Origin: Chitinophaga sp. SYP-B3965
Lineage (GTDB): Bacteria; Bacteroidota; Bacteroidia; Chitinophagales; Chitinophagaceae
Direction: 5' to 3'
NCBI RefSeq assembly: GCF_009647655.1
Contig: NZ_WJFD01000004.1
Span: forward strand, 1 to 64,000
Length of the DNA: 64,000 bases
In this document: piece by piece, positions 42,783-51,115 of the stretch
Position numbering within the stretch: the stretch's first letter is position 1
Layout: every line of letters starts with the position of its first letter
Notes under the pieces: model-generated
The model's input: the letters and a program-made list of their open reading frames with translations, nothing else
Told to the model about the DNA's origin: nothing
Database searches by the model: none
Translations under genes and position numbers: made by a program

Positions 42783-43907
42783 ATGCATAAGTTATTATTA
42801 ACACTGCTGGCCCTGCCATCTTTTGTTGTTGCTCAGCAAACAGTTACGATCAAAGGAAAGTTCTCCGGAGATACCAAAGGGTATAATAAAGTATACATCT
42901 ACGGTACCGGCGTAAAGAACGATTCCTCCGTGATGACAGATGGCAACTTTGAATTTAAAGTGCCATTCGAAAAACCTTTCCTTCCGCTATTTTACACTGA
43001 GTACGACAAAACGGTAAAACGTATGTACTCCCCTTATCCGGTATTGGTAGAACAGCCCGGAGAGATCACACTTTCCGAAGGTGATATCACCAAAGGTATG
43101 GCGAGCTTTAAAGTATCCGGCCAGAAATCCGCAGAAGACTTCAGTGATCTTCGTACGCAGCAGAATGCCGTATACAAAAAAGTGAATGATAAGATCTCCG
43201 CAAAATTCGGCGATAAGTGGTACGACAGAAGTAACCCTAAAGCTGATGAAATTGGCAAAGAGCGGGAAAAACTGACAGGCGAAGAAATGGCTATCGTACT
43301 GAATGACTTCATTGGTTCACACCCTGATTCCTATGCTTCAGCACTGGCATTAAGCATGGGCCGTTCTTCCCTGAAAACGGAAGACATGGAAAAGCTGTAC
43401 GCTAAACTTTCTCCTAAAGGCAAACAAACCGAAGAAGGGAAAAACGTAGCAGATTACCTGAATGGCCTGAAAAGCTCCGCTATCGGCAGCACCGTAAAAG
43501 ACTTTTCCCTCAACACACCAGATGAGAAATTACTCAGCTTTGCTTCCCTCAAAGGCAAATATGTAATGATCGATTTCTGGGCCAGCTGGTGTGGCCCCTG
43601 CAAACAATCCTTCCCGCACATGAAGGAAGTATATGCCAAATACAAGAGCGATAAGTTTGAGATCTACAGCATTTCCATAGACAAGGATAAAGCTGCGTGG
43701 CTGAAGGGCTTAAAAGAACAAGACCTTCCCTGGTTGCAGACATTAGACACAAAGAACATTTCCCAAAGCGGTTTTGCCGTGACGGGGGTACCCACTACTT
43801 ACCTGATAGACCCTAAAGGGAAGATCCTGATGAAGGAAGTTGGTTTTGAGCCAGGTGGAAATAGTCCGCTGGAGAAGAAACTGGTGGAGCTGTTTGGAGC
43901 GAAGTAA
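42783..43907 (+). CDS. TlpA family thioredoxin-like protein (locus 1, second)
   Basis: 374 aa, a paralogue of the preceding gene with the same plan. Signal peptide about 1-17 (FVVAQQ), N-terminal beta domain with KVYIYGTGVKNDSSVMTDGNFEFK, helices, and a thioredoxin fold with WCGPC (Cys270, Cys273) and GVPTTYLIDPKG. The spacing is 14 bases. Divergence between the two suggests different partners. The operon ends at a hairpin just downstream. Confidence 0.9.
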   Translation: MHKLLLTLLALPSFVVAQQTVTIKGKFSGDTKGYNKVYIYGTGVKNDSSVMTDGNFEFKVPFEKPFLPLFYTEYDKTVKRMYSPYPVLVEQPGEITLSEGDITKGMASFKVSGQKSAEDFSDLRTQQNAVYKKVNDKISAKFGDKWYDRSNPKADEIGKEREKLTGEEMAIVLNDFIGSHPDSYASALALSMGRSSLKTEDMEKLYAKLSPKGKQTEEGKNVADYLNGLKSSAIGSTVKDFSLNTPDEKLLSFASLKGKYVMIDFWASWCGPCKQSFPHMKEVYAKYKSDKFEIYSISIDKDKAAWLKGLKEQDLPWLQTLDTKNISQSGFAVTGVPTTYLIDPKGKILMKEVGFEPGGNSPLEKKLVELFGAK

Positions 43908-43923
43908 TTGATTTTTGTTAATG

Positions 43924-43960
43924 AAAGCCACATGCATCGGAAGGTGTATGTGGCTTTTGG
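43924..43960 (+). terminator. Terminator of locus 1 operon
   Basis: A 13-bp stem AAAGCCACATGCA / TGTATGTGGCTTT (one G-T pair) with an 8-base loop is followed by TTGGCTTT. It lies 17 bases after the second TlpA gene. Confidence 0.75.
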
Positions 43961-43987
43961 CTTTATAGCCCCTTCCGCTAATTTTTC

Positions 43988-43995
43988 TATCTTTA
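43988..43995 (+). promoter_or_regulatory. -7 box of ECF sigma gene 2
   Basis: TATCTTTA in a T-rich context, ten bases before the ATG at 44005. It shares TTTCTATCTTT with the region before ECF sigma gene 1. Confidence 0.4.
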
Positions 43996-44004
43996 TACCC
44001 TCAG

Positions 44005-44595
44005 ATGGAGGAGCTGTTATATAAAGACAAACACTTGTTCAAAGAAATTGCCGATGGAGACGAAACCGCCTTCACGCAGATCTTTCATGAATATAACGCC
44101 CGCCTGTTCCCGTTTGTATGTAAGATCGCCAGGTCAGAAATGGTGGCGGAAGAGATCGTGCAGGAAGTATTCCTTCGTTTGTGGGTGAACAGGGAAGAGG
44201 TAGCCCAAATGGAACATCCGGTGGGCTGGCTTTACCGGGTGGCATCCAATCTTTCCATTTCTTACCTGCGCCAGCTGGCCGGCAAGGAAAAGAAATTGCA
44301 GCAGTTAGGAGAAACGCAGGAGCCTTCGGCCAATAATGTAACGGATGCCCTGGGGGCAAAGGAAATAGCAGCTTTAATTAATAAGGCCGTCGCGTTATTG
44401 CCACCTAAGCGCCAGCAGATCTATCAGCTGAGCCGGCAAACGGGGCTGAGCCATAAAGAAATAGCCGGGAAATTAGGCCTGTCGCAGAATACTGTCAAAG
44501 ACCAGCTCGTCATATCGCTGAAATTCATCAAAGGATACATCCGCAAAGAAACCGGGATTTCCATTTCCATCCTTGTCATGCTTTTTAACCGCTGA
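44005..44595 (+). CDS. ECF RNA polymerase sigma factor (locus 2)
   Basis: 196 aa. Sigma2 about residues 20-90 (FTQIFHEYNARLFPFVCKIA, AEEIVQEVFLRLWVNREE) and sigma4 about 130-185 (LPPKRQQIYQLSRQTGLSHKEIAGKLGLSQNTVKDQLV). It is a FecI-like ECF sigma of the Bacteroidota type and would activate the SusC operon after FecR. A GTG-started FecR gene follows 67 bases later. Confidence 0.94.
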   Translation: MEELLYKDKHLFKEIADGDETAFTQIFHEYNARLFPFVCKIARSEMVAEEIVQEVFLRLWVNREEVAQMEHPVGWLYRVASNLSISYLRQLAGKEKKLQQLGETQEPSANNVTDALGAKEIAALINKAVALLPPKRQQIYQLSRQTGLSHKEIAGKLGLSQNTVKDQLVISLKFIKGYIRKETGISISILVMLFNR

Positions 44596-44662
44596 AATAT
44601 TTTTTTAGGAGGAACAGTCCTTCGTTACATCTGCTGCGTTCTATATTTAAAGGGTTTTCTAA

Positions 44663-45796
44663 GTGAAGCGAGAACAAATTTCCTATTTACTGCAACAATA
44701 CCTGGAAGGTAAGATCACGGACAACGAGTCCGCGCTCCTCGTCAATGCATTACAGCAAGAGGAAAGTGAAGAGTTGGAGCTGGCATTACAGGAAATGGCC
44801 ATGGCTAGTGAGAAAGACCTGGCCTACCGGAAAGAACGCTGGGATGATATGATCTCCGGCATCCTCCACACTGAAACTAAAAAACGCCCTGTCCGCCGCA
44901 TCTTCCAATTCGCAGCGGCAGCGGCCGTGCTGGGTATCATCGCTACCGGCTTGTATTTCTGGAATGAAAACAAGATCAAATCCGCTACAGAAGCAACTTA
45001 TGTAAAAAATGATGTAGCACCTGGCAGCAACAAAGCCGTACTTATCCTGGGAGATGGTTCCCAGGTGACGTTAGACAGCACAGGCAACCAGACACTCCGC
45101 CAGGGCTCCATCGCCATCCACCAGCAGGGCGGACAATTACAATATGATACACAGGGAGAGGAAACTTCCATTACCTATAATACATTAACTACCCCAAGGG
45201 GCGGTCAGTTCCAGATCATCTTACCGGATGGAACAAAGGTTTGGCTGAATGCGGCCAGCTCTTTAAGGTATCCAACCACTTTTACCGGCGGAGAGCGGAA
45301 AGTGGAAATAACCGGGGAGGCTTATTTTGAAGTAGCGAAGAATGCAGCTATGCCATTCCGGGTGAAAATGAATGATAACGCCACTGTAGAAGTACTGGGT
45401 ACCCATTTCAATATCAATGCCTATGCAGATGAAAGCGCTATCAGGGCCACTTTGCTGGAGGGCAGGATCAAAGTGATGGATGTGGTATTAAACCCTGGTG
45501 AGCAGGCGCAAATAACAGCTGATGTAAAAGTCTTACACCAGGTGGATACCAGTGCCGTGATGGCATGGCGGTATGGCCTTTTCAATTTTGAAGGGCAGAA
45601 CCTGAAGGAAGTGATGCGTCAGCTTTCCAGGTGGTATGATATAGACGTAATATATGAAGGAACAGTACCAGACATCGTATTCGGGGGTAAAATGCTACGG
45701 AACATCAACCTGTCCCAGTTGCTTAAAATACTGGAAGATGCGGAAGTGCACTTTTCGCTGGAAGAAGGCAGGAAGCTGATAATAAAGCCTGATTAG
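44663..45796 (+). CDS. FecR family anti-sigma factor (locus 2)
   Basis: 377 aa from a GTG at 44663; no better ATG fits the N-terminus (REQISYLLQQYLEGKI). One membrane helix near residues 82-102 (FAAAAAVLGIIATGLYFW), the periplasmic FecR core (TPRGGQFQIILPDGTKVWLNAASS, ITGEAYFEVAKNAAMPF) and a C-terminal DUF4974 domain (LKEVMRQLSRWYDIDVIY). It regulates the adjacent sigma factor in response to the STN receptor. Confidence 0.94.
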   Translation: MKREQISYLLQQYLEGKITDNESALLVNALQQEESEELELALQEMAMASEKDLAYRKERWDDMISGILHTETKKRPVRRIFQFAAAAAVLGIIATGLYFWNENKIKSATEATYVKNDVAPGSNKAVLILGDGSQVTLDSTGNQTLRQGSIAIHQQGGQLQYDTQGEETSITYNTLTTPRGGQFQIILPDGTKVWLNAASSLRYPTTFTGGERKVEITGEAYFEVAKNAAMPFRVKMNDNATVEVLGTHFNINAYADESAIRATLLEGRIKVMDVVLNPGEQAQITADVKVLHQVDTSAVMAWRYGLFNFEGQNLKEVMRQLSRWYDIDVIYEGTVPDIVFGGKMLRNINLSQLLKILEDAEVHFSLEEGRKLIIKPD

Positions 45797-45826
45797 TAAT
45801 CAACAGAAGAAGCCATAAAGAAAAAA

Positions 45827-45852
45827 CCGGAAGTGATTGGACCCACTTCCGG
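45827..45852 (+). promoter_or_regulatory. Hairpin between FecR and SusC (locus 2)
   Basis: Perfect 9-bp arms CCGGAAGTG (45827-45835) and CACTTCCGG (45844-45852) flank an 8-base loop. No T run follows, so it is not a standard terminator. It may stabilise the 5' end of a separately processed or separately started SusC message, or be part of the sigma-dependent promoter region. Confidence 0.45.
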
Positions 45853-45913
45853 CGGAAAGTTATGGTCAACCAAAAATTTCAAGGACTGAGAATTTTCTTA
45901 TCAACCAAACCAA

Positions 45914-48900
45914 ATGCAATTTATGCAAAAATCTCTTTGCTACGGCCACCCGTCTTGGTGGCAGCACCTTCACATTACCAAAATCGTGTTAGTTATGAAG
46001 CTAACGTTCCTTTTCCTCACCGTTGCTTTTCTAAGCGTACACGCTTCGGGCGTTTCGCAGACGGTTTCCCTTGCCGGTAAAGACCTGCCATTAAAGAAAG
46101 TGTTCTCTACCATAGAGAAGCAAACCGGCTATGTGGTTTTTTACAACAGGGAGTTGCTGGAAAATGCCCGTCCCGTTACAGTGGATGTCAATAAAATGCC
46201 GCTGACCACTTTCCTGGAAATTACTTTCAAGGACCAACCATTGAATTATCGCATTACAGACAAAATGATCACCCTGTTCCGCAAACAGGAAACACCTTCA
46301 CCTTTCAAAATAGAAACGCTCTTTATGGAGTTCACCGGCACAGTGGTGAATAGTGCCACAGGGGCTCCTGTAGCTTCCGCTTCCGTAAAGATAAAAGGCG
46401 CCGGCACAGGTACTGTTACAGATGCTAAAGGTGCTTTCAAAATAGATCTGGAACCGGGTGGAATACTCGTGATCTCTTCGCTGGGTTATGAAACGAAAGA
46501 AATAAAAACAAACAGGAATGAAACAAGTATCACCATTCCATTAGCAGAGCAGGCATCGAAATTATCGGAAACAGTAGTGACGGCTTTCGGTATTGAAAAA
46601 AGTTCGAAGGAGATCGGGTACAGTGTGGCAAAAGTAAGCGGGGAAGATATTAACCGCGCAAATTCCGGCAACCTGCTCACAGGTTTGGCAGGAAAGGTAT
46701 CCGGTTTGAATATCTCTATTCAGAGTGCAGATATGAATCCGCAGATGCGGGTGTTGTTGCGGGGTATCCGTTCTTTTGGAGCTACCAGTAATAACCAGCC
46801 CTTGTTCATCATGAACGGCACACCGCTGTCCTTTGGTTCTGATCAGGCATCCGCGAGTTTAGTAATGGATTTCATCAACAACATCAATCCGGCGGATATT
46901 CAGGATGTAACCGTTTTGAAAGGCGCAAACGGTACTGCATTGTATGGACCGGAAGGAGTGAATGGTGTGATCATCATCACCACTAAAAAAGGACAGAAAG
47001 GAAAACCGGTTTTCAATTACCGGAACAATGTTTCCTTTCAGCGGATGGACTTCCGGAATGATCTCAGCAAACAAAGATCGTTTGGTACCGGCACCGGCAA
47101 TGTGGATGCAAATGGCAAAGGTATTTATAGCCCTGTAAACAATAATGGCTGGGGACCTGCTTATGATGGAACATTGGTGCCTATTGGCCGTCCGGATGAA
47201 AACGGAGATTACCAGCAGGTAACTTATTCAGATAAAAAAGATGCACGCCGGTTTTTCCAGGTGGGGCAAACGATACAGAACAATCTCTCCTTATCACAAT
47301 CAGATGCCAACTCTGATTTTTACATGGGCTTGAATCATACCACACAGAAAGGGATGATCCCGGGAGACAAACAGAACGCGATCAACCTTTTCTTCAGTGG
47401 CGGCAGGAAGATGGGCAAACTGAATGTGCAGCTGAATATGAACTACACCCGCAATGTGTACAATACCGGACCGGAATTCTTATCACTGCTGAGTACACCT
47501 ACTTTCATTCCGTTGTTGAGTTACAAGGACTATAAGAACGATAAATGGTCTGATAACAATCACTACTGGTATGATACTGACATGATGAGCCCTTACCAGG
47601 CTGCTGCCAATAACAGAAGTAATTCTACCGGCAATGCCATGGTGGCCGGGTTGGTATTAACCCTGAAAGTACTTCCCTGGTTAACGATCACAGAGAAACC
47701 GGGCATTGTGTACAACGGCATTATTGAAAAGAGCACCCGCGAGCCGATCTATTTTTCTGATTTCGCTAAGTTGTATGGCGGTTATCAAAGGTACCGTGAT
47801 CAGCTGGCCTCGTTGAAAGAAGAATCCAGGTTGGCTACCTCCCTTAATAATGACCTGTTAGTAACGGCATTGAACAAAGCGGGGGATTTTAATTTCAGAA
47901 CAACTTTCGGTGCTTCTGTACGCGAAAGTTTTACAAAGGAATTGATGGGTTCCGGTAATCCTATCGTACCGGTATTTAACCTGTCTTTTTCCCGGGACAT
48001 TCCATACGGGAGTGAGAAATCCCTGCTGAGCCGTTTTTATTCTTTCTTCGGTACTTCCGGCATTGGGTACAAAGACCGTGTTTTTGTGGAACTGATGGCG
48101 CGGAACGATTGGGATTCCAAACGTGCGAGCGCCGGAAGAGGCAAAGATCTATACGTAGGCGCCAATACCTCTGTGATACTGAATGAGGTGATCCCTGCTC
48201 TCGGAGATCTCAAATGGTTATCCCGCCTGCAATTGCGCGCAGCGGTAAATGGTACCGCCAATATGAACATTGAGCCTTATCAGTCTGAAAGGACTTTGGA
48301 GCTGGCTTACGGCACTGGTTTCCCTTATGCCGGTACTACGGATGATGGTATATTAAGTTACGCGTTCATGGCCGGCAATCCCAATCCTTACCTGAAACCT
48401 GAAAAGATCCTGACACAGGAATACGGCGCTTCCTTCAATCTTTGGAAGGACCGTGTGTTACTGGATGTGTCTTATTACTCCCAGCGCAATAATGGGGTGA
48501 TCATGAAAGTAGCCATCCCATGGTTAAGCAGTGGTAGTACCATCGATAACCTGGGCGTATTGCGCAATTACGGTTGGGAAATGGACCTTAAGTTCAATCC
48601 GATCTTCAAATCAAGAAGCGGCCTTACGCTTACTGCGGACGTACGACTGGCCATGAACAATAATAAAGTGATGTCTATCAGTGAAGTGTATGACGGCGTT
48701 TTCCCTTTGAAAAAACCTATGTGGGGAGCTATGTTTGGGATCATGGCCCGTACTGGCCAGACTGCGTTTGAATACCAGGTGTATGACTGGAAGCGTGATC
48801 CGCAGGGAAGGGTGATCGTGGATAAAACAACAGGAATGCCCGATCCGGATATGGCGAAGGAAATGTACAATGGCAAAACCCTTCCGAAATATACAGGCGG

Positions 48901-49450
48901 TTTGAACATAAACCTGTCCTGGAAAGGTTTCTCCCTGGCTGTGCTGGGTGAATTCAACACCGGCGCCATGCATTATTTTGAACAGGGAGGAGCGCAGATA
49001 CAAAATGGTATGCATGTAATGACGACTTACAATAACCGCGAGCCCTTCATTATTCCCAATTCAGTGTATGAAGATGGTACACCCGGTAAGTATACAGAGA
49101 ACACTTCTGTTTACGTGAGTAATACCAACCAGCAGCTCTACAGCCATTATCTGAATGCCAGTAGCCTGTATCTCACCAAAGCAGACTTCATTAAGATACG
49201 CGAGATCGTGATCGGGTATGAGCGCTTCTTTTCATCAAGGATCTTAAAGAAGGTGAACCTGAGCGTGTACGGAAGGAATCTTTTCAACTTCTATCCGAAA
49301 GACAATGTGTATGGTGATCCGCAATTGATAAAAGGCCCTGGCAGCAGAGGATACAGGACCATTCCTGATAACCTTACCGGTTCTTCTTCCGGCGTGTCTA
49401 CCGTGGCTGGTGTTGCTCAGTATGGTGTTATTACCACTTTTAGTTTCTAA
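45914..49450 (+). CDS. SusC/RagA TonB-dependent receptor with STN domain (locus 2)
   Basis: 1178 aa. The long N-terminal leader has a signal core (KLTFLFLTVAFLSVHASGV) after about 28 residues, a form common in Chitinophaga receptors; a start at 45923 is also possible. STN domain about 50-125 (LKKVFSTIEKQTGYVVFYN), carboxypeptidase-like domain from about 140, plug with PLFIMNGTPLSFG and VTVLKGANGTALYGPEGVNGV, then a barrel with a terminal Phe (ITTFSF). It would import a substrate and signal to FecR. Confidence 0.95.
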   Translation: MQFMQKSLCYGHPSWWQHLHITKIVLVMKLTFLFLTVAFLSVHASGVSQTVSLAGKDLPLKKVFSTIEKQTGYVVFYNRELLENARPVTVDVNKMPLTTFLEITFKDQPLNYRITDKMITLFRKQETPSPFKIETLFMEFTGTVVNSATGAPVASASVKIKGAGTGTVTDAKGAFKIDLEPGGILVISSLGYETKEIKTNRNETSITIPLAEQASKLSETVVTAFGIEKSSKEIGYSVAKVSGEDINRANSGNLLTGLAGKVSGLNISIQSADMNPQMRVLLRGIRSFGATSNNQPLFIMNGTPLSFGSDQASASLVMDFINNINPADIQDVTVLKGANGTALYGPEGVNGVIIITTKKGQKGKPVFNYRNNVSFQRMDFRNDLSKQRSFGTGTGNVDANGKGIYSPVNNNGWGPAYDGTLVPIGRPDENGDYQQVTYSDKKDARRFFQVGQTIQNNLSLSQSDANSDFYMGLNHTTQKGMIPGDKQNAINLFFSGGRKMGKLNVQLNMNYTRNVYNTGPEFLSLLSTPTFIPLLSYKDYKNDKWSDNNHYWYDTDMMSPYQAAANNRSNSTGNAMVAGLVLTLKVLPWLTITEKPGIVYNGIIEKSTREPIYFSDFAKLYGGYQRYRDQLASLKEESRLATSLNNDLLVTALNKAGDFNFRTTFGASVRESFTKELMGSGNPIVPVFNLSFSRDIPYGSEKSLLSRFYSFFGTSGIGYKDRVFVELMARNDWDSKRASAGRGKDLYVGANTSVILNEVIPALGDLKWLSRLQLRAAVNGTANMNIEPYQSERTLELAYGTGFPYAGTTDDGILSYAFMAGNPNPYLKPEKILTQEYGASFNLWKDRVLLDVSYYSQRNNGVIMKVAIPWLSSGSTIDNLGVLRNYGWEMDLKFNPIFKSRSGLTLTADVRLAMNNNKVMSISEVYDGVFPLKKPMWGAMFGIMARTGQTAFEYQVYDWKRDPQGRVIVDKTTGMPDPDMAKEMYNGKTLPKYTGGLNINLSWKGFSLAVLGEFNTGAMHYFEQGGAQIQNGMHVMTTYNNREPFIIPNSVYEDGTPGKYTENTSVYVSNTNQQLYSHYLNASSLYLTKADFIKIREIVIGYERFFSSRILKKVNLSVYGRNLFNFYPKDNVYGDPQLIKGPGSRGYRTIPDNLTGSSSGVSTVAGVAQYGVITTFSF

Positions 49451-49454
49451 TAAA

Positions 49455-51089
49455 ATGAATGTTATGCGCAAACAATATAAATCACTGTTTATCACTTCTT
49501 TTATAGCTTGCGGGCTCTTATTCGCCGGTTGTAAAAAAGGATGGATCGATATCAACTATAATCCTATACAACTCACAGAGAATAACGCCACGCCGGATAT
49601 TATCCTGCCGAACCTGCTTATTAGCAGCCAGTCTGCCGTTAACGAAGATTGGCTGCAGGGTTTGATGGGTTACTGGGCTTATGGGGAATATCCTACAGGT
49701 TCGCCGGAGATAGCGTATTATCCGCTGGACAATACTTTTATAGGTTCCGCCACACCAGATATCAATATATTTTTATTCGAACAAAATGCGCTGCGGCATG
49801 ATCAGCCTTATTATGTGGGCATCGCAAAAGCGCTGAAGGCATTACAATGGAGCCGGGCCGTTGATATCAACAACAATATCCCTTATGGAGATGTGGGAAA
49901 AGTGGAAATAAGAAAACCCCGCTATGATGACGGCAGGGTAGTGTATGAAGGCCTGATGAAAGAGCTGGATGAGGCTACTACATTGATCAAAGGCGCATCG
50001 CAGGATAAGGCCATCCGTATTGGTATTGCGGATATCATGTTCAAAGGAGACAAGACCAAGTGGGTGAAATTCATCAACACCCTCAAGCTGCGTTTGCTGA
50101 TGCACCAGGCCTGTAGAACAGACCGGGCTGCCTATATCCAGGCAGAAATAGCAAAGATCACAGCAGAAGGTTCCGGATTCCTGAATAGTGGTGAAGATGC
50201 AGATGTGAACCCCGGTTACACGGATCAGAAACCAGCCAGCTATTTTGCAAAGTATTCTGCTTTTGATATCTATGCCCGTAACTATATTCAAATAGGAGGA
50301 AATTGGCTTCCCGTTTGGCAAATGGCTTCAGCGAATGTAACGGCGATGAACATGCTGAAGGAAAATAACGATCCGCGCCTTGCTTTCTTTTATGGTCCTG
50401 CCCGCCTGCCTATGCCGGCTGGTGCTGCGGAACCATTTACACAACCCGGCCCGGTTGAGTACAGAGGTAATAAATTAGGATTACCGGCAGACAGGTTGCA
50501 ATATCCTTATCAGCAAACAGATTATGTATCCCAGGTGGGAGGTGTGAGAGCACTACGGACTGCAGTATCTCCTGCATCTACCGGTATCATCAAAGGATAC
50601 AATATGGATTCCTGGATCATCACCAGTATAGAAAGCATGTTCCTGCAAGCGGAAGCTGTTTACAGAGGCTGGTTGCCCGGTGATGCGGAAACAGCGTATA
50701 AAGCTGCGGTGAGAGAATCATTCCGCTGGCTGAACGTTGGTGGAAACAGTAATACACCTGCTTTATCAGATGCCATATTCAATAACTGGTACACACAGGA
50801 AGTGGCAAATACAAAAGTAAGCTGGGCAGCGGCACCTGATAAATACAAATTGCTCATGTTCCAGAAATATATGGCCTTCAATGGTATTGAACCTTTTGAA
50901 TCATGGGTGGATTACCGGCGCAATGGCGCATTTCCTGCTATCCCTTTATCTTATGATCCTGCCCGCACGTCAGACAAAATGCCTATACGGCTTCCTTACC
51001 TTGTCAGCGAATTATTGCTGAACAAGGAAAATCTGCTGGCACAGGGAACGATAGATCCATTCACCAGCAAAATATGGTGGATGCCATAA
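49455..51089 (+). CDS. SusD/RagB family lipoprotein, SusD_2 type (locus 2)
   Basis: 544 aa from the ATG at 49455; 49464 is an alternative. The lipobox is CGLLFAGCKKGW (Cys near 24). It resembles the SusD_2 (RagB nutrient-binding) subgroup: ENNATPDIILPNLLISSQ, KTKWVKFINTLKLRLLMHQ and the late YKLLMFQKYMAFNGIEPFESWVDY segment. It pairs with the SusC just upstream (a gap of four bases). The substrate cannot be read, but no glycan enzyme is encoded nearby. Confidence 0.93.
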   Translation: MNVMRKQYKSLFITSFIACGLLFAGCKKGWIDINYNPIQLTENNATPDIILPNLLISSQSAVNEDWLQGLMGYWAYGEYPTGSPEIAYYPLDNTFIGSATPDINIFLFEQNALRHDQPYYVGIAKALKALQWSRAVDINNNIPYGDVGKVEIRKPRYDDGRVVYEGLMKELDEATTLIKGASQDKAIRIGIADIMFKGDKTKWVKFINTLKLRLLMHQACRTDRAAYIQAEIAKITAEGSGFLNSGEDADVNPGYTDQKPASYFAKYSAFDIYARNYIQIGGNWLPVWQMASANVTAMNMLKENNDPRLAFFYGPARLPMPAGAAEPFTQPGPVEYRGNKLGLPADRLQYPYQQTDYVSQVGGVRALRTAVSPASTGIIKGYNMDSWIITSIESMFLQAEAVYRGWLPGDAETAYKAAVRESFRWLNVGGNSNTPALSDAIFNNWYTQEVANTKVSWAAAPDKYKLLMFQKYMAFNGIEPFESWVDYRRNGAFPAIPLSYDPARTSDKMPIRLPYLVSELLLNKENLLAQGTIDPFTSKIWWMP

Positions 51090-51115
51090 TTCAGTTAAAA
51101 ATTAATGGGGTGTTT

